56,710 bases of DNA. Origin: Bacillota bacterium (GTDB lineage Bacteria > Bacillota > UBA4882 > UBA8346). The stretch spans positions 1 to 56,710 of the forward strand of contig JAEWZY010000081.1 in the NCBI GenBank assembly GCA_023394955.1, in the 5' to 3' direction. Shown piece by piece: positions 8,280 through 16,531 of the stretch (the first letter of the stretch is position 1; every line of letters starts with the position of its first letter). Under the pieces are notes generated by a model, which was not told where the DNA came from, did not search any database, and worked only from the letters and a program-made list of their open reading frames with translations. The position numbers and the translations under genes are program-made.

Positions 8280-9712
8280 TATTCCGCCTCCCTTGCGAAA
8301 ATAATCTCAGGAACCCGATATCGATTATTGATCAATACCCTATTATTCTTTTTTATTACATGATAGGGAACTACCTTTTTCTTCTTCCGAGTATCATTTT
8401 TGCTGATCAAGTGATATGCCAGAACAAGCATGGTAAAGTCAGTGTCATCCTGAAGAATCATTTCTTTGGTATTAAAAGAGTTTTGTCCTTTAAATTTCTT
8501 TTCCAACCATGCAATAATCTTTTGGGTCCCAAACTTGGCGAGTTTCTTTTTACGGTTTTCCTCTATAATAACTTCTTTATTGTATTTGCTTGTTTTTCGT
8601 GAGTTTATGTCAATATTAATTGGGGCAGATATAAACTGTGTTTTACGTTTTAATGGCTTAAAGAAGGTTTTGTATGTAATATTCTCTAAAGAAGAGAGGA
8701 GGAGTTTCTCACTTACCAATTGTAAATATGTTTCTTTATTGGAGCTTTCCGCAATAGTGGTAATCAGCTTAATCAGATTGCCTTTAAAATCTTTGTTCCG
8801 GTTAAGCAGATATCTTACTCGTTCTGCCGTAGTTCCTACATATTGTTGATTTTTTTTATCGATGTTATTGATTGCCCTGTCTATCCGGGAAAAAGTCTCC
8901 CGCATCTGGTTAATTAGGGATAACACTTCTCCTTTAGCGGCTTCCACGCCGTCAAATTTCTTAGCCGTTTCCCTTACCATCATCTGTTTTGCTAACAAGG
9001 TTAAAGTACCCTCATCAAATTCAAAGTCCGAAAGAATTTGTAAAATATGTATTTTATATCGGTAAATGTTTTCATCTGTTTTTAAAGAATGGTAAGTCTC
9101 TTCAATTGTGTCAATGTATTTACTTAACTCCTCTAAGACACCATTGGCCTGAACTTGTTCCAACAATTTCTCATAAGCCATTTTAATCTTATGAGACATG
9201 GATAATAATGATTGATGCAATTCAAATGTGTCACCAGCTGCATTGGAAAAGTGTTGATAAATTGAATCTTGTTCTTCTCTGGCGGTTTTCAAATTGGCGT
9301 AAATGGATGAAGCAAATCGTTTAAACAACTCACTGGCATGTTCAACTTCATAAATTGCATCAAGGAATTTACGGGAATATTCAGGAACCAGAATATTTAT
9401 ATCTTCGAAATCTACGGTATCCTCCTTAACAAACCATCCTGCATCGATCAGCTTATCCAATAGATACCTTGCTCTGCCATATATATTATTATCCTCAAAC
9501 TGTCTATCTTCTTCCGCTTTTAACGAGTAAAAAGATGTATCAAAATTGGCGATTAGGCTCTCAATACACTGTTTGCGTTTGAGTAACCCATTGTTGCGAA
9601 CATAGTCTTGCCACAGGAGCATTAATGCTCTTATATAAAACTCTTTATTCGGGTTACCCGAATAAAGTGGATTGAAAAAATTTTGATGTTCAATAACCTC
9701 AAAGAATTCCAA
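8279..9712 (-). CDS. jetA: Wadjet defence protein JetA (DUF5716-type, MukF-like kleisin)
   Basis: JetA is the kleisin subunit bridging the SMC heads. The N-terminus EFFEVIEHQNFFNPLYSGNP matches the opening of the DUF5716 JetA family rather than the DUF3375 form of type I Wadjet; the exact subtype would need HMM comparison. A long helical middle (about 130-330) and a basic C-terminal region follow. I choose the TTG at 9712, preceded by an excellent GGGGAGGTG 5 nt upstream, over the ATG at 9748, which has no such site and would add 12 unlikely residues. It is the first gene of the operon. Confidence 0.9.
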   Translation of the reverse strand: MEFFEVIEHQNFFNPLYSGNPNKEFYIRALMLLWQDYVRNNGLLKRKQCIESLIANFDTSFYSLKAEEDRQFEDNNIYGRARYLLDKLIDAGWFVKEDTVDFEDINILVPEYSRKFLDAIYEVEHASELFKRFASSIYANLKTAREEQDSIYQHFSNAAGDTFELHQSLLSMSHKIKMAYEKLLEQVQANGVLEELSKYIDTIEETYHSLKTDENIYRYKIHILQILSDFEFDEGTLTLLAKQMMVRETAKKFDGVEAAKGEVLSLINQMRETFSRIDRAINNIDKKNQQYVGTTAERVRYLLNRNKDFKGNLIKLITTIAESSNKETYLQLVSEKLLLSSLENITYKTFFKPLKRKTQFISAPINIDINSRKTSKYNKEVIIEENRKKKLAKFGTQKIIAWLEKKFKGQNSFNTKEMILQDDTDFTMLVLAYHLISKNDTRKKKKVVPYHVIKKNNRVLINNRYRVPEIIFAREAE

Positions 9713-9725
9713 TTTTTCACCTCCC

Positions 9726-9908
9726 CTATATATAACAAAAAAATCCATGTATTAGTTCATAGCCACTACATATATTTAAACTTTCTTTGTCACTCTCAGT
9801 TTTTTTGCATATTTTATCAACCGTTTGACATTCCAAGTTTTTATTCTTGATATACTGCTGAATGGCATTATTAAATACCTCCTGGTCAAGCTTGTTGACA
9901 TACGGCAA
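9726..9908 (-). pseudogene. Short reading frame upstream of jetA, probably a 3' gene remnant
   Basis: The frame encodes 60 aa from an ATG at 9908 and stays open about 11 codons further upstream, reading ...YYLCDVLPYVNKLDQEVF. This part looks like genuine helical coding sequence while the last third (KSLNICSGYELIHGFF) does not. I see no ribosome binding site for the ATG. The best reading is the tail of a lost gene running out of frame just before jetA. Family not recognised. Confidence 0.25.
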
Positions 9909-10025
9909 AACATCACAGAGATAGTACGCTTCCTATTAAAAAATAACATTCAATTTACTATATTGCAAGAATAATCAAAACCTGGGATTCAATCGCCGAC
10001 TCCAAGTCAGAATCTTTTAATATAT

Positions 10026-10053
10026 ATAAAAAAAACCGCCTAATTGAACGGTT
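10026..10053 (-). terminator. Possible rho-independent terminator (minus strand)
   Basis: On the minus strand AACCG, a 10-nt loop, then CGGTT followed by a run of T (10028-10035). The stem is only five pairs so it is modest. It lies between the integration scar and the jet operon. Confidence 0.4.
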
Positions 10054-10209
10054 AGTACTAGCTGTATCCATTTTCTAGTCGAAATTATAAAAATTCCTGT
10101 TATAACTAATGGAATTAAATTGAAAAAAATATAAATTGGAGATACCCCAAAATATCCATTTTAGGCTATAAGCTAGATAATGACAAGGCTTTGCGGAATT
10201 GATGGCCAA

Positions 10210-10237
10210 AATAAAGAAAACGGGCCAAAAAGCCCGT
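10210..10237 (-). terminator. Terminator behind the tRNA-Pro 3' end
   Basis: On the minus strand ACGGGC, loop TTTTTG, GCCCGT, then TTTCTTT. It lies 15 nt after the CCA end of the tRNA fragment, so it is most simply the original terminator of that tRNA gene. Confidence 0.75.
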
Positions 10238-10252
10238 CAAATCAATACTTTA

Positions 10253-10284
10253 TGGTCGGGGCGACAGGATTTGAACCTGCGGCC
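10253..10284 (-). other. tRNA-Pro 3'-end fragment: attachment-site scar of an integrated element
   Basis: Minus strand bases form a T arm (GCAGG TTCAAAT CCTGT), the 3' acceptor strand CGCCCCG, discriminator A and an encoded CCA. This is the last third of a tRNA, and the acceptor fits tRNA-Pro best. The bases further 5' (10285 onward) do not fold as an anticodon or D arm, so the gene is not complete. Such 3' fragments arise when an element integrates into a tRNA and displaces the original end. The terminator follows on the left, so the foreign DNA should lie on the right, with the rebuilt tRNA outside the window. Confidence 0.8.
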
Positions 10285-10430
10285 GTGCGATATTTTCTAA
10301 TATTTTCCAGTCGAATTCATAGCAAAACTCCTGCTAAAATTGATATGTAAATTTTTTCTAATCGAATTAAATCGAAAAAAATCTAGGTTATGGATTCCCA
10401 AAAGATACCCAATTCTATGATCAATGCATC

Positions 10431-10549
10431 ATTATAACCTTTTTCCTCATCTCCGCTAAATTGGATACTATTAATGAATCCCGCCAGGTGTTACCTTTAA
10501 TTTCCTTAATCTTATCCATCGGTTCCAGTTTTTTCAGGGCTTCGATCAA
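10431..10549 (-). pseudogene. Small gene remnant, 39 codons
   Basis: The open frame reads IEALKKLEPMDKIKE... and ends RKKVIMMH before a TGA at 10431. Composition is typical of a soluble helical protein, but the frame is closed by a TAG just upstream and no convincing start exists. It follows the next remnant closely, so both may be parts of one lost gene cluster. Family not recognised. Confidence 0.35.
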
Positions 10550-10554
10550 CTATA

Positions 10555-10776
10555 TCAGGCTAAACTTTTTTCAACCTTCTCCTTAAGCCAATTCAAAATA
10601 CTTATTAAGTCATTAAACCCCAATCGAGTTTTCTCACCTTTTCTTGAAGAAATCTGTATTTGGAATATTTTTTCGTCCTCAAAATAATCTATAAAATTTT
10701 CCTCAGTCTTATGAGCCAACCCATTACGCAAGTTTATAAGATAGAGATTTTTTGCCCATAGGAGATTAAGAAAAAC
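10555..10776 (-). pseudogene. C-terminal remnant of a HEPN-like protein
   Basis: An open stretch of 74 codons without a start reads ...NLYLINLRNGLAHKTEENF... and ends LKEKVEKSLA. RNGLAH matches the R-x4-H motif of HEPN ribonuclease-type domains that are common in toxin-antitoxin and abortive infection proteins. The frame is closed upstream by TGA. It lies immediately inside the presumed integrated element, beside other broken genes. HEPN assignment rests on one motif. Confidence 0.45.
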
Positions 10777-11066
10777 TCATCGTCACATCGTCAATCCCTT
10801 TTTTTATATATGCAATGGTAAAAGGGCTATTATCGGGCTTGATGGCGATATAATCATAAGGGATATCCCGCCGAATTCCAATTGTAAATGAAGGTTCAAC
10901 CCAAACCAGGGCGGCCGGGTTCTAGTAAACCGCCGTCACATCCTCCGCCGCGCTGACATATGCCGTCGCCCATGTCTCCGATCTCGGCTCCGAAGCAGTC
11001 CAAAGTGGGCGAGGGAATGATTACGAAGAGTAAAAAAAGGATTGAAAATGTCATAGTTGCTTTCAT
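10766..11066 (-). pseudogene. Short secreted Cys-containing protein, probably frameshifted
   Basis: An ATG at 11066 opens 56 codons ending at 10896. Residues 1-20 (MKATMTFSILFLLFVIIPSP) form a clear signal peptide, followed by a Gly-rich region with three Cys. The frame then shifts, and another frame downstream reads PALVWVEPSFTIGIRRD... to a TAA at 10766. The simplest view is one secreted protein of about 100 aa broken by a frameshift near 10900. Alternatively the 56-aa form is a real small secreted peptide. No strong ribosome binding site is visible. Confidence 0.4.
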
Positions 11067-11110
11067 TTTCAATCACCAACTTTTCGATTATCAATATTGC
11101 ATATTGATTA

Positions 11111-11755
11111 TTAATCAGTTAACGAAATTTCCTCAATTAAATCAATCATTACATTATATTTCTGGCTCTTAATATCCAAAAGCTCTAATACAGAATCCTT
11201 AGTGAGTTTGATCATCCATATTACCGAATAAATCACAACAGTAAAGCTCAAAAGATATATAAAGTTTTTAAGTTGAAAGATATCCACACCAGTGGTTAAT
11301 TGAGTAATTATCTGCTCCCATATTGGCAGAATTAATATTAAAAATATTCCAGTATTAAAAATAGGTGATATCTTGCTGGAGTCTGCCTTTTTTTGAAGTA
11401 TAACAAGCAATTTGTCACATTTGCTTATTAAATTGGTATCAAGTAAAAACTTTTTCATGCGTTTAAGTCGCAACTCTCTTACCGCTTGATAAAAGTCAGG
11501 AATGACGCGGGTTTTAATTTCATATTTTTTTCGTAATAAGGCTTTAGCTATCCCGAAATAAAAAATGACTATGCTTAAAAGTATAATCATGAGTATATAG
11601 GTCCAAAGAAGTGAATTTACAAGCCAACATACTAAAATTGCGAGAGAAAGTAATAAGTATAAAGTCAGAAAAGTATATGGAAATATTCGTTTTTTCCCAA
11701 ACGTTATCGTAAGAAAGCTTAAATCAGTCTTATAAAATTCCTCCAGTTCGTGCAT
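11111..11755 (-). CDS. Four-TM membrane protein of unknown function
   Basis: At 214 aa, it has four predicted membrane spans in two pairs: residues about 22-45 and 48-70, then about 135-155 and 165-185. A basic helical loop rich in Leu and Lys (ELRLKRMKKFLLDTN) separates the pairs. I chose the ATG at 11755 since GAGGTGA stands 6-7 nt upstream; the longer frame to 11845 has no such site. No family is recognised. It is the first intact gene inside the presumed island, next to an HNH-like protein, so a role as a membrane effector is possible but unproven. Confidence 0.6.
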   Translation of the reverse strand: MHELEEFYKTDLSFLTITFGKKRIFPYTFLTLYLLLSLAILVCWLVNSLLWTYILMIILLSIVIFYFGIAKALLRKKYEIKTRVIPDFYQAVRELRLKRMKKFLLDTNLISKCDKLLVILQKKADSSKISPIFNTGIFLILILPIWEQIITQLTTGVDIFQLKNFIYLLSFTVVIYSVIWMIKLTKDSVLELLDIKSQKYNVMIDLIEEISLTD

Positions 11756-11876
11756 TATCTTCACCTCTTTAGTTTTTCCGGAAATGCAATTATACATAAT
11801 GACATTCTTTAATTTATAAAAAAACCCATTTACATTACATTCCAATATTTGAGATTTTATTCCGGTTCCATCCCCT

Positions 11877-12986
11877 TTAATGGGAAGTTAATTGGTCATA
11901 ATAACGTTCGGCTCCATTGTTCCAGTTGCAAATAAAACATTTTCTGAAACTGTCTCCCATGTAATTGTCTGATAAATAAATAGTGTGGGATAATGGTTCG
12001 CGGTAAAAACTAACATAGGCTTCAATATAGTTGTTTTCAGCATTTATTACAACAAAATGTTCTTTTGGCTTAACCACATTATTGACCCATTCAATTAACC
12101 ATTTTGGCATGGGCTTCTTAACAAAAAAATCGTTCAAATTACTAAGATTCAAAATCGCGTTTCTAATATCATCAAATTGGTTCTGCAAAACGAAATCGCA
12201 ATTTGTAAAAAAAGCTAACACATTAAATGCCGTTTTAAAATATATCAAAGGGAAGCTATCATCAAGCGCATCAGTTAATTTATTATGATAATGATATGTC
12301 GCCACTGTACTTGGGAAGACGGGTATTTCTTCAGGTAAACGGTATCGTTCCAATATACTAATAAATTTTTTAATATGTTTTTCGCTTAATGATGTACTTA
12401 TAAACCACTTGTTATTATACATTCCAATAATAATATATTTTAATTGACTCTTTATTTCAGAGTTGATAATAATATAATTCTTACTGTTATTTAAAATAAA
12501 ATTATGCAATTCCACATAGAAGTCATTAGTTGATGAAAATGCGTTTTCAGAAATCGTATCCATTACTATTCGAGGCAATTGTATAGACCAATCATTATTT
12601 ATTAAAAATAATATCTGAGGTATCATATAAACCGTTCCGCAAAACAAAAAACCTAATCTAACAGGTGCATATTTTGTATCTAAATTATTATCTTGTTCAT
12701 TTTCAATCACTTCAAAGAGATTTATCTGGGGACTTTCCACTTTTTTTACTGATAAAGAACCGCGCTTTCCTGGCCCATTATTATTTCTATTTATTGAAAG
12801 TAATGTATTTCTTACTGCCTTCATTTCATATTTTGAAAAAAATTCATTTGCTTGATCAGATACTACACCCCGAGGCAGTTTCGCTTTCCCGCCCAATGAA
12901 GCAGGAATGACATGTTCTTGCTTCTTATATGTTAATTCCTTTTTCGTATTACCAAAGTAAATGCAGATGTTTTCATTTTTGCTCAT
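11877..12986 (-). CDS. HNH-nuclease-like protein with lost zinc ligands
   Basis: The 369-aa N-terminus follows the HNH_5-type pattern: CIYFG, then KKQEHVIPASLGG, then ANEFFSKYE. In active family members the first motif is CxxC and the last is C-x2-C-N. Here the second Cys is Phe and the later pair is gone (SDQAN), while the EHVIP core with its His remains. The remaining ~290 residues are an uncharacterised helical and beta region typical of defence-island HNH proteins. Start ATG has AGGTAAGG upstream. It may be an inactivated nuclease kept as a sensor, or decaying. Island context suggests a defence role. Confidence 0.6.
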   Translation of the reverse strand: MSKNENICIYFGNTKKELTYKKQEHVIPASLGGKAKLPRGVVSDQANEFFSKYEMKAVRNTLLSINRNNNGPGKRGSLSVKKVESPQINLFEVIENEQDNNLDTKYAPVRLGFLFCGTVYMIPQILFLINNDWSIQLPRIVMDTISENAFSSTNDFYVELHNFILNNSKNYIIINSEIKSQLKYIIIGMYNNKWFISTSLSEKHIKKFISILERYRLPEEIPVFPSTVATYHYHNKLTDALDDSFPLIYFKTAFNVLAFFTNCDFVLQNQFDDIRNAILNLSNLNDFFVKKPMPKWLIEWVNNVVKPKEHFVVINAENNYIEAYVSFYREPLSHTIYLSDNYMGDSFRKCFICNWNNGAERYYDQLTSH

Positions 12987-13139
12987 AAGAACCTTACCTC
13001 ATACGCTGCTATGTTTTCAAGCATCTGTAAACTTTCCAACATTAAACATTTATGATGTTTTCCAAAATTCTCAAATCGTGCAGGATGTAAAGTGCTCCTT
13101 GCGACCAATTTCATTCACATAACGTCCTCGTGTAATTGG

Positions 13140-14015
13140 TTAGCCTATCTTTCCGGCATAAGCATCTTCAAAAGCATCAAACAGTCTAATGTTTATACTT
13201 CGAATCCATTCAAAAACTTTCTCGACATATTCGTTCTTCGCTTCAATCCGCTCAAGCCACATGAGGTAGGGATCATGACAAAGCCGCAGGAGCGGAGTAA
13301 CAAACCTAATATCAATATTTTGGTAAAACGGATTTGCGGAGAATGTGCCATCTTCATTTCTGAACAAATTGAAATCCATTGATTCATTCCACGATCCATG
13401 GATGGATTCTGACGGGATTCCATAGAGAAATTTATATAACTCTGGTGGCTCAACTTCAGAGAATATGTCAAAGAAAGTCTTTCCCTGCAATTTCCACCCG
13501 TTTTTCCTTTGAGTCTCAAATGAATCCGGTGAGAATCCCTCATTTTCCATCTTATCTTTGACAGAGTTGAGCAATCTCACCCCTGGAGGAGTCTGAAAAA
13601 AGTCAGGTGAAATTTCAGCATCCTTTAGGATTCGCAACCGATCCTTATATGAACACTTCCTGTAATCTTCTATCACTGATGCGTCACTAACCAGAAGGTA
13701 CTTCGCTACTACAGCTGTTTCTATCAATTGTCGATCCAATAAAGATATGATGTCTGCGTTGTTGATTTCATAATAATGCACGATCTCTTTTAAAATCTTC
13801 CAAATCCTGATCAGAAGGCCCAGAATTGCCGCGTCATTAAAATCAAATCCGATAGGATTTCTGCCTGTATTTCTAATCCGCGTCACTGCATCATAGATTT
13901 CCGCAACGTCTCGATAAAACTTAGCGGAGAACGCAACAAGCTTCTCAAAGGTTAAAATCTCCTGATCGACATCAATAGCCTGATACTTAGTTAAAAGATT
14001 ACAAATTTCTTCCAT
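13140..14015 (-). CDS. DUF5677-like protein
   Basis: A 291-aa, mostly helical soluble protein. The middle (residues about 70-130: ILGLLIRIWKILKEIVHYY, then LIETAVVAKYLL) and the late GSWNES region recall DUF5677 proteins, which occur in defence and mobile islands; activity unknown. The start ATG at 14015 has GGAGGG 8 nt upstream, while the longer frame to 14084 adds 23 residues without a site. The next gene starts 86 nt upstream, so they may be co-transcribed. Confidence 0.6.
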   Translation of the reverse strand: MEEICNLLTKYQAIDVDQEILTFEKLVAFSAKFYRDVAEIYDAVTRIRNTGRNPIGFDFNDAAILGLLIRIWKILKEIVHYYEINNADIISLLDRQLIETAVVAKYLLVSDASVIEDYRKCSYKDRLRILKDAEISPDFFQTPPGVRLLNSVKDKMENEGFSPDSFETQRKNGWKLQGKTFFDIFSEVEPPELYKFLYGIPSESIHGSWNESMDFNLFRNEDGTFSANPFYQNIDIRFVTPLLRLCHDPYLMWLERIEAKNEYVEKVFEWIRSINIRLFDAFEDAYAGKIG

Positions 14016-14101
14016 AGGCGGTCCCTCCAAAAGGATAGCATGAGTAAACACTCGTTTCTGAAAAACATACTGCACACCTTTCAAAAATCATGTGTATCCA
14101 A

Positions 14102-14902
14102 TTATTGTACATCACCATTTATCTCTAATGTAATACTCCGGATGATGAATGTTCCACAGTCAATGGCATGCCGAACGAGGGCAGGAGGACATTTCGACAA
14201 GCCATGCACGTCACTTACGTTCCGTCTCAACGACCCCAAGACGAAGGCTGCTTGGTTAATTGAGCTCTTGTAGTTTTGCCACATCCTGTTCATTTCTTCT
14301 TCTTCGATTGAAACTTCAGAGAAACTTGTTCGGTACGCTTTTTCCAAAGCCGAGAAAGAACGAGATACACGCTGTTGATAAGAATCGCCATGCGGGTTAC
14401 CGAGACTGTGAATCGCATACATCCGACTTGTTACACTATCAAGCGCACTGCATACCGCTGTCATAGCACCTGAATAGTCTCCTTGGCTGTATCGCGTGTA
14501 AGCAGTACGGAGTAACTGCCTGACCTCTTCCGAGAAATCAACTGATACCCCTTCAACCTGGAAGTCGGAGGGTTGCAGTTTGCCATGTTCGACGGTCCAT
14601 CCGAATTCTTGAACGCATTGGGCAATTTGGCTATGAAGATGGCTCTTCTGTTTTAAGAAAACGGCGAGGAGGCGTTGAACCGCCTCCACTGGACTCTGTT
14701 CTGCTCCAACAAGGTCATCGACTGCGTCCAACAGTTCGCTCTTCGAAGCGCCCTTTGCAGGAAGAGACTTCTGCTGAAGATGTGATAGGTTCTCCACTGG
14801 TAGTGCAGATGCCGCGACGAGATCCTTTATTTCCGCGAAGGTGCAACCATTCTTCAATATCGGGCGAAGGGCTCGCCAAATTGTGAAAATGTCCTTTTCC
14901 AT
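14102..14902 (-). CDS. Abortive-infection Abi_C-like protein
   Basis: The 266-aa protein ends with a helical domain: a CSALDSVTSRMYAIH helix and then LRRNVSDVHGLSKCPPAL, which resembles the Abi_C (abortive infection C-terminal) pattern with its HG motif followed by a long helix. The N-terminal 130 residues are helical and unassigned. ATG at 14902 is preceded by AGAGGAG. GC content is slightly higher than in adjacent island genes, hinting at a separate origin. Family call is by motif only. Confidence 0.55.
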   Translation of the reverse strand: MEKDIFTIWRALRPILKNGCTFAEIKDLVAASALPVENLSHLQQKSLPAKGASKSELLDAVDDLVGAEQSPVEAVQRLLAVFLKQKSHLHSQIAQCVQEFGWTVEHGKLQPSDFQVEGVSVDFSEEVRQLLRTAYTRYSQGDYSGAMTAVCSALDSVTSRMYAIHSLGNPHGDSYQQRVSRSFSALEKAYRTSFSEVSIEEEEMNRMWQNYKSSINQAAFVLGSLRRNVSDVHGLSKCPPALVRHAIDCGTFIIRSITLEINGDVQ

Positions 14903-15008
14903 ATCTCCTCTTAACAACAACAATTCTAATATCACTAATGTCCAATTAATAATTAAGTAGAAACATGTGTTTGCTGATACTTGGGCCTAAAAAATTAAAT
15001 TTGAATTC

Positions 15009-15500
15009 TTACCTTTGTTGCTTATTAGCTCGCCATGCTGCCAACTTTGTATCAGTAACTCTCCGAATGTATTCTTTTATTTCATTCCAATCAATAGTAC
15101 TCAATTTATTGGTTTTAAGGATATTGACAGTAAAAGTTTGATGTTCCTGGTTTGGTTCAGGAATATCTTTCATTAGAAGCCAATAGGCTTCATTTTCTTC
15201 TTCTATATATTTTACAAGCATAACGACCTGTAACTTATCCCATAAGTAGTTATATGTTTTAATAGAAAGGCAAATATTTTCTGTTTCCCCTTCGCTCATC
15301 TTTTGGGAAGATTTAAGTTGCACTAAAAGCTCTAATCCTATAGCCAGATCATCTTCAAAGATATCTACTCTTAAATCAACACCATAATCATTGGATGGCT
15401 TGTTGGGAACCCAATTTCGCGGCAATGAATTTTCAAAGAAACGCTTTGATAATTCCTCAAGGTTATGGTTATTTGGTCGCATAGGATATTTCCAAGGCAT
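15009..15500 (-). CDS. DUF4365-like PD-(D/E)xK nuclease-fold protein
   Basis: 163 aa from the ATG at 15500, with AAAGGGG upstream. The core NDYGVDLRVD... followed by VQLKSS matches the DUF4365 pattern, in which D (residue 42) and QxK (61-63) form a restriction-endonuclease-like active site. Such proteins appear alone or as domains in defence proteins. The C-terminal half (IKTYNYLWDKL, VMLVKY...YWL) also fits. It sits 93 nt downstream of the 312-aa gene; joint action is possible. Confidence 0.7.
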   Translation of the reverse strand: MPWKYPMRPNNHNLEELSKRFFENSLPRNWVPNKPSNDYGVDLRVDIFEDDLAIGLELLVQLKSSQKMSEGETENICLSIKTYNYLWDKLQVVMLVKYIEEENEAYWLLMKDIPEPNQEHQTFTVNILKTNKLSTIDWNEIKEYIRRVTDTKLAAWRANKQQR

Positions 15501-15592
15501 ATTTTCCCCTTTCTTTACCTTATAAATTTTCAATCGAAATAAAGACAGTATTCCTGTTTAAGCCACAACCGTAGAATAAGAAATTCGTGTGT

Positions 15593-16531
15593 CTAATACC
15601 ATTGTTGACGGCTTATTTTCTCTTTAAGTTCGCTTGCGATCTCCTCGAAGCGTTCAATATCTGCTGGAAACAAGTTTGCACGAATCGGCTGCCAATTGTT
15701 ACGTTGCGTTTCCGCTTCTGTTAGAATCCGTTGAAAAGGATGATTACGCTCATCGCTTTGTGCCTTATAGGTAAACCTTCCTAATGGCGCCCAAAAGTGA
15801 CCATCATTCTGTTTATAATAATAACCATTCACTAGAGCCAGAAAAATTTCAAATTGATCGAAATAATCCTCGTAATCTTGGCCAAGAAAAAATAGTTCAT
15901 CAAGTTCCGGATTTAACAAATTGAAAATATATTCACTACGAGGTACATATTTTTGTTTGTATTCAGGTAAAGTCTTAAACCCATCTGCTTGATTCATTTC
16001 AAGAAGCGCCTTACCAACGGCATATACAAGTGGAACGCGTCCTTGAGAACTGTTAGGGTCGTGAGTATTAGTGGAAAATATCGCAGCAAGATTTGTATGA
16101 TTCCTTGCAGCCAATGCAGAAATACCTGAAGAATATAATATTAGTATCAATGGATACCATCGTAAAGAAAGCCAAACAGCTAGACCATTTCGGCTTTTAC
16201 AAAGATCAGTAATTCGAGAATGAATCAATGTAAGCACGTTTCGATGTACATCATTCCCCCAATATGCTATACACGCTGCAATATGTCGTAAGTTTTTGGT
16301 AATTTCCTCATATTTAGCCAAGCGCTCTGCGAATTTAGCTTCAGAAAACGACTGCTCAATTATATTAAAACTATCATCGGCCGTCAGTTCAATTACCTTT
16401 TTTAATTCCTGAACAACAAGATCGTGTAACAAAATGCGACTTCCTGGATCTGCTAGCAGTTCCTTAACATGAACAACCACATCCGTCTGCGTCCCTTGCC
16501 TATCAACACTAGTAACACCTGATTTATCCAT
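15593..16531 (-). CDS. Unrecognised 312-aa island protein
   Basis: No family assigned. Residues about 1-115 are helical and contain a LVVQELKKVIEL segment. Then follows a hydrophobic core WLSLRWYPLILILYSSG (about 120-137) and ISALAARN, a type of stretch found in large uncharacterised proteins of defence loci. The C-terminal 120 residues are aromatic and acidic (FFLGQDYEDYFDQFEIF). It lacks a signal peptide and the single hydrophobic stretch is short. The ATG has a strong GAGGAGG upstream. It is the first gene of its transcription unit, behind paired palindromes that look like operators. Confidence 0.6.
   Translation of the reverse strand: MDKSGVTSVDRQGTQTDVVVHVKELLADPGSRILLHDLVVQELKKVIELTADDSFNIIEQSFSEAKFAERLAKYEEITKNLRHIAACIAYWGNDVHRNVLTLIHSRITDLCKSRNGLAVWLSLRWYPLILILYSSGISALAARNHTNLAAIFSTNTHDPNSSQGRVPLVYAVGKALLEMNQADGFKTLPEYKQKYVPRSEYIFNLLNPELDELFFLGQDYEDYFDQFEIFLALVNGYYYKQNDGHFWAPLGRFTYKAQSDERNHPFQRILTEAETQRNNWQPIRANLFPADIERFEEIASELKEKISRQQWY

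Larger units (their letters stand above)
10070..10382. repeat. Pair of imperfect direct repeats flanking the tRNA 3' scar
   Basis: 10070-10130 and 10302-10382 share a pattern: ATTTTCYAGTCGAA, then CCTGYTA, then GAATTAAATYGAAAAAAAT, with the second copy carrying about 20 extra bases in the middle. They sit on either side of the tRNA-Pro fragment at 10253-10284. They may be integrase arm sites or the ends of two successive insertions at the same tRNA gene. Confidence 0.5.

Noticed and set aside
10253..10340. A complete tRNA gene at the T-arm/CCA sequence
   Set aside because: Only the 3' third is present; bases upstream do not form anticodon or D arms.
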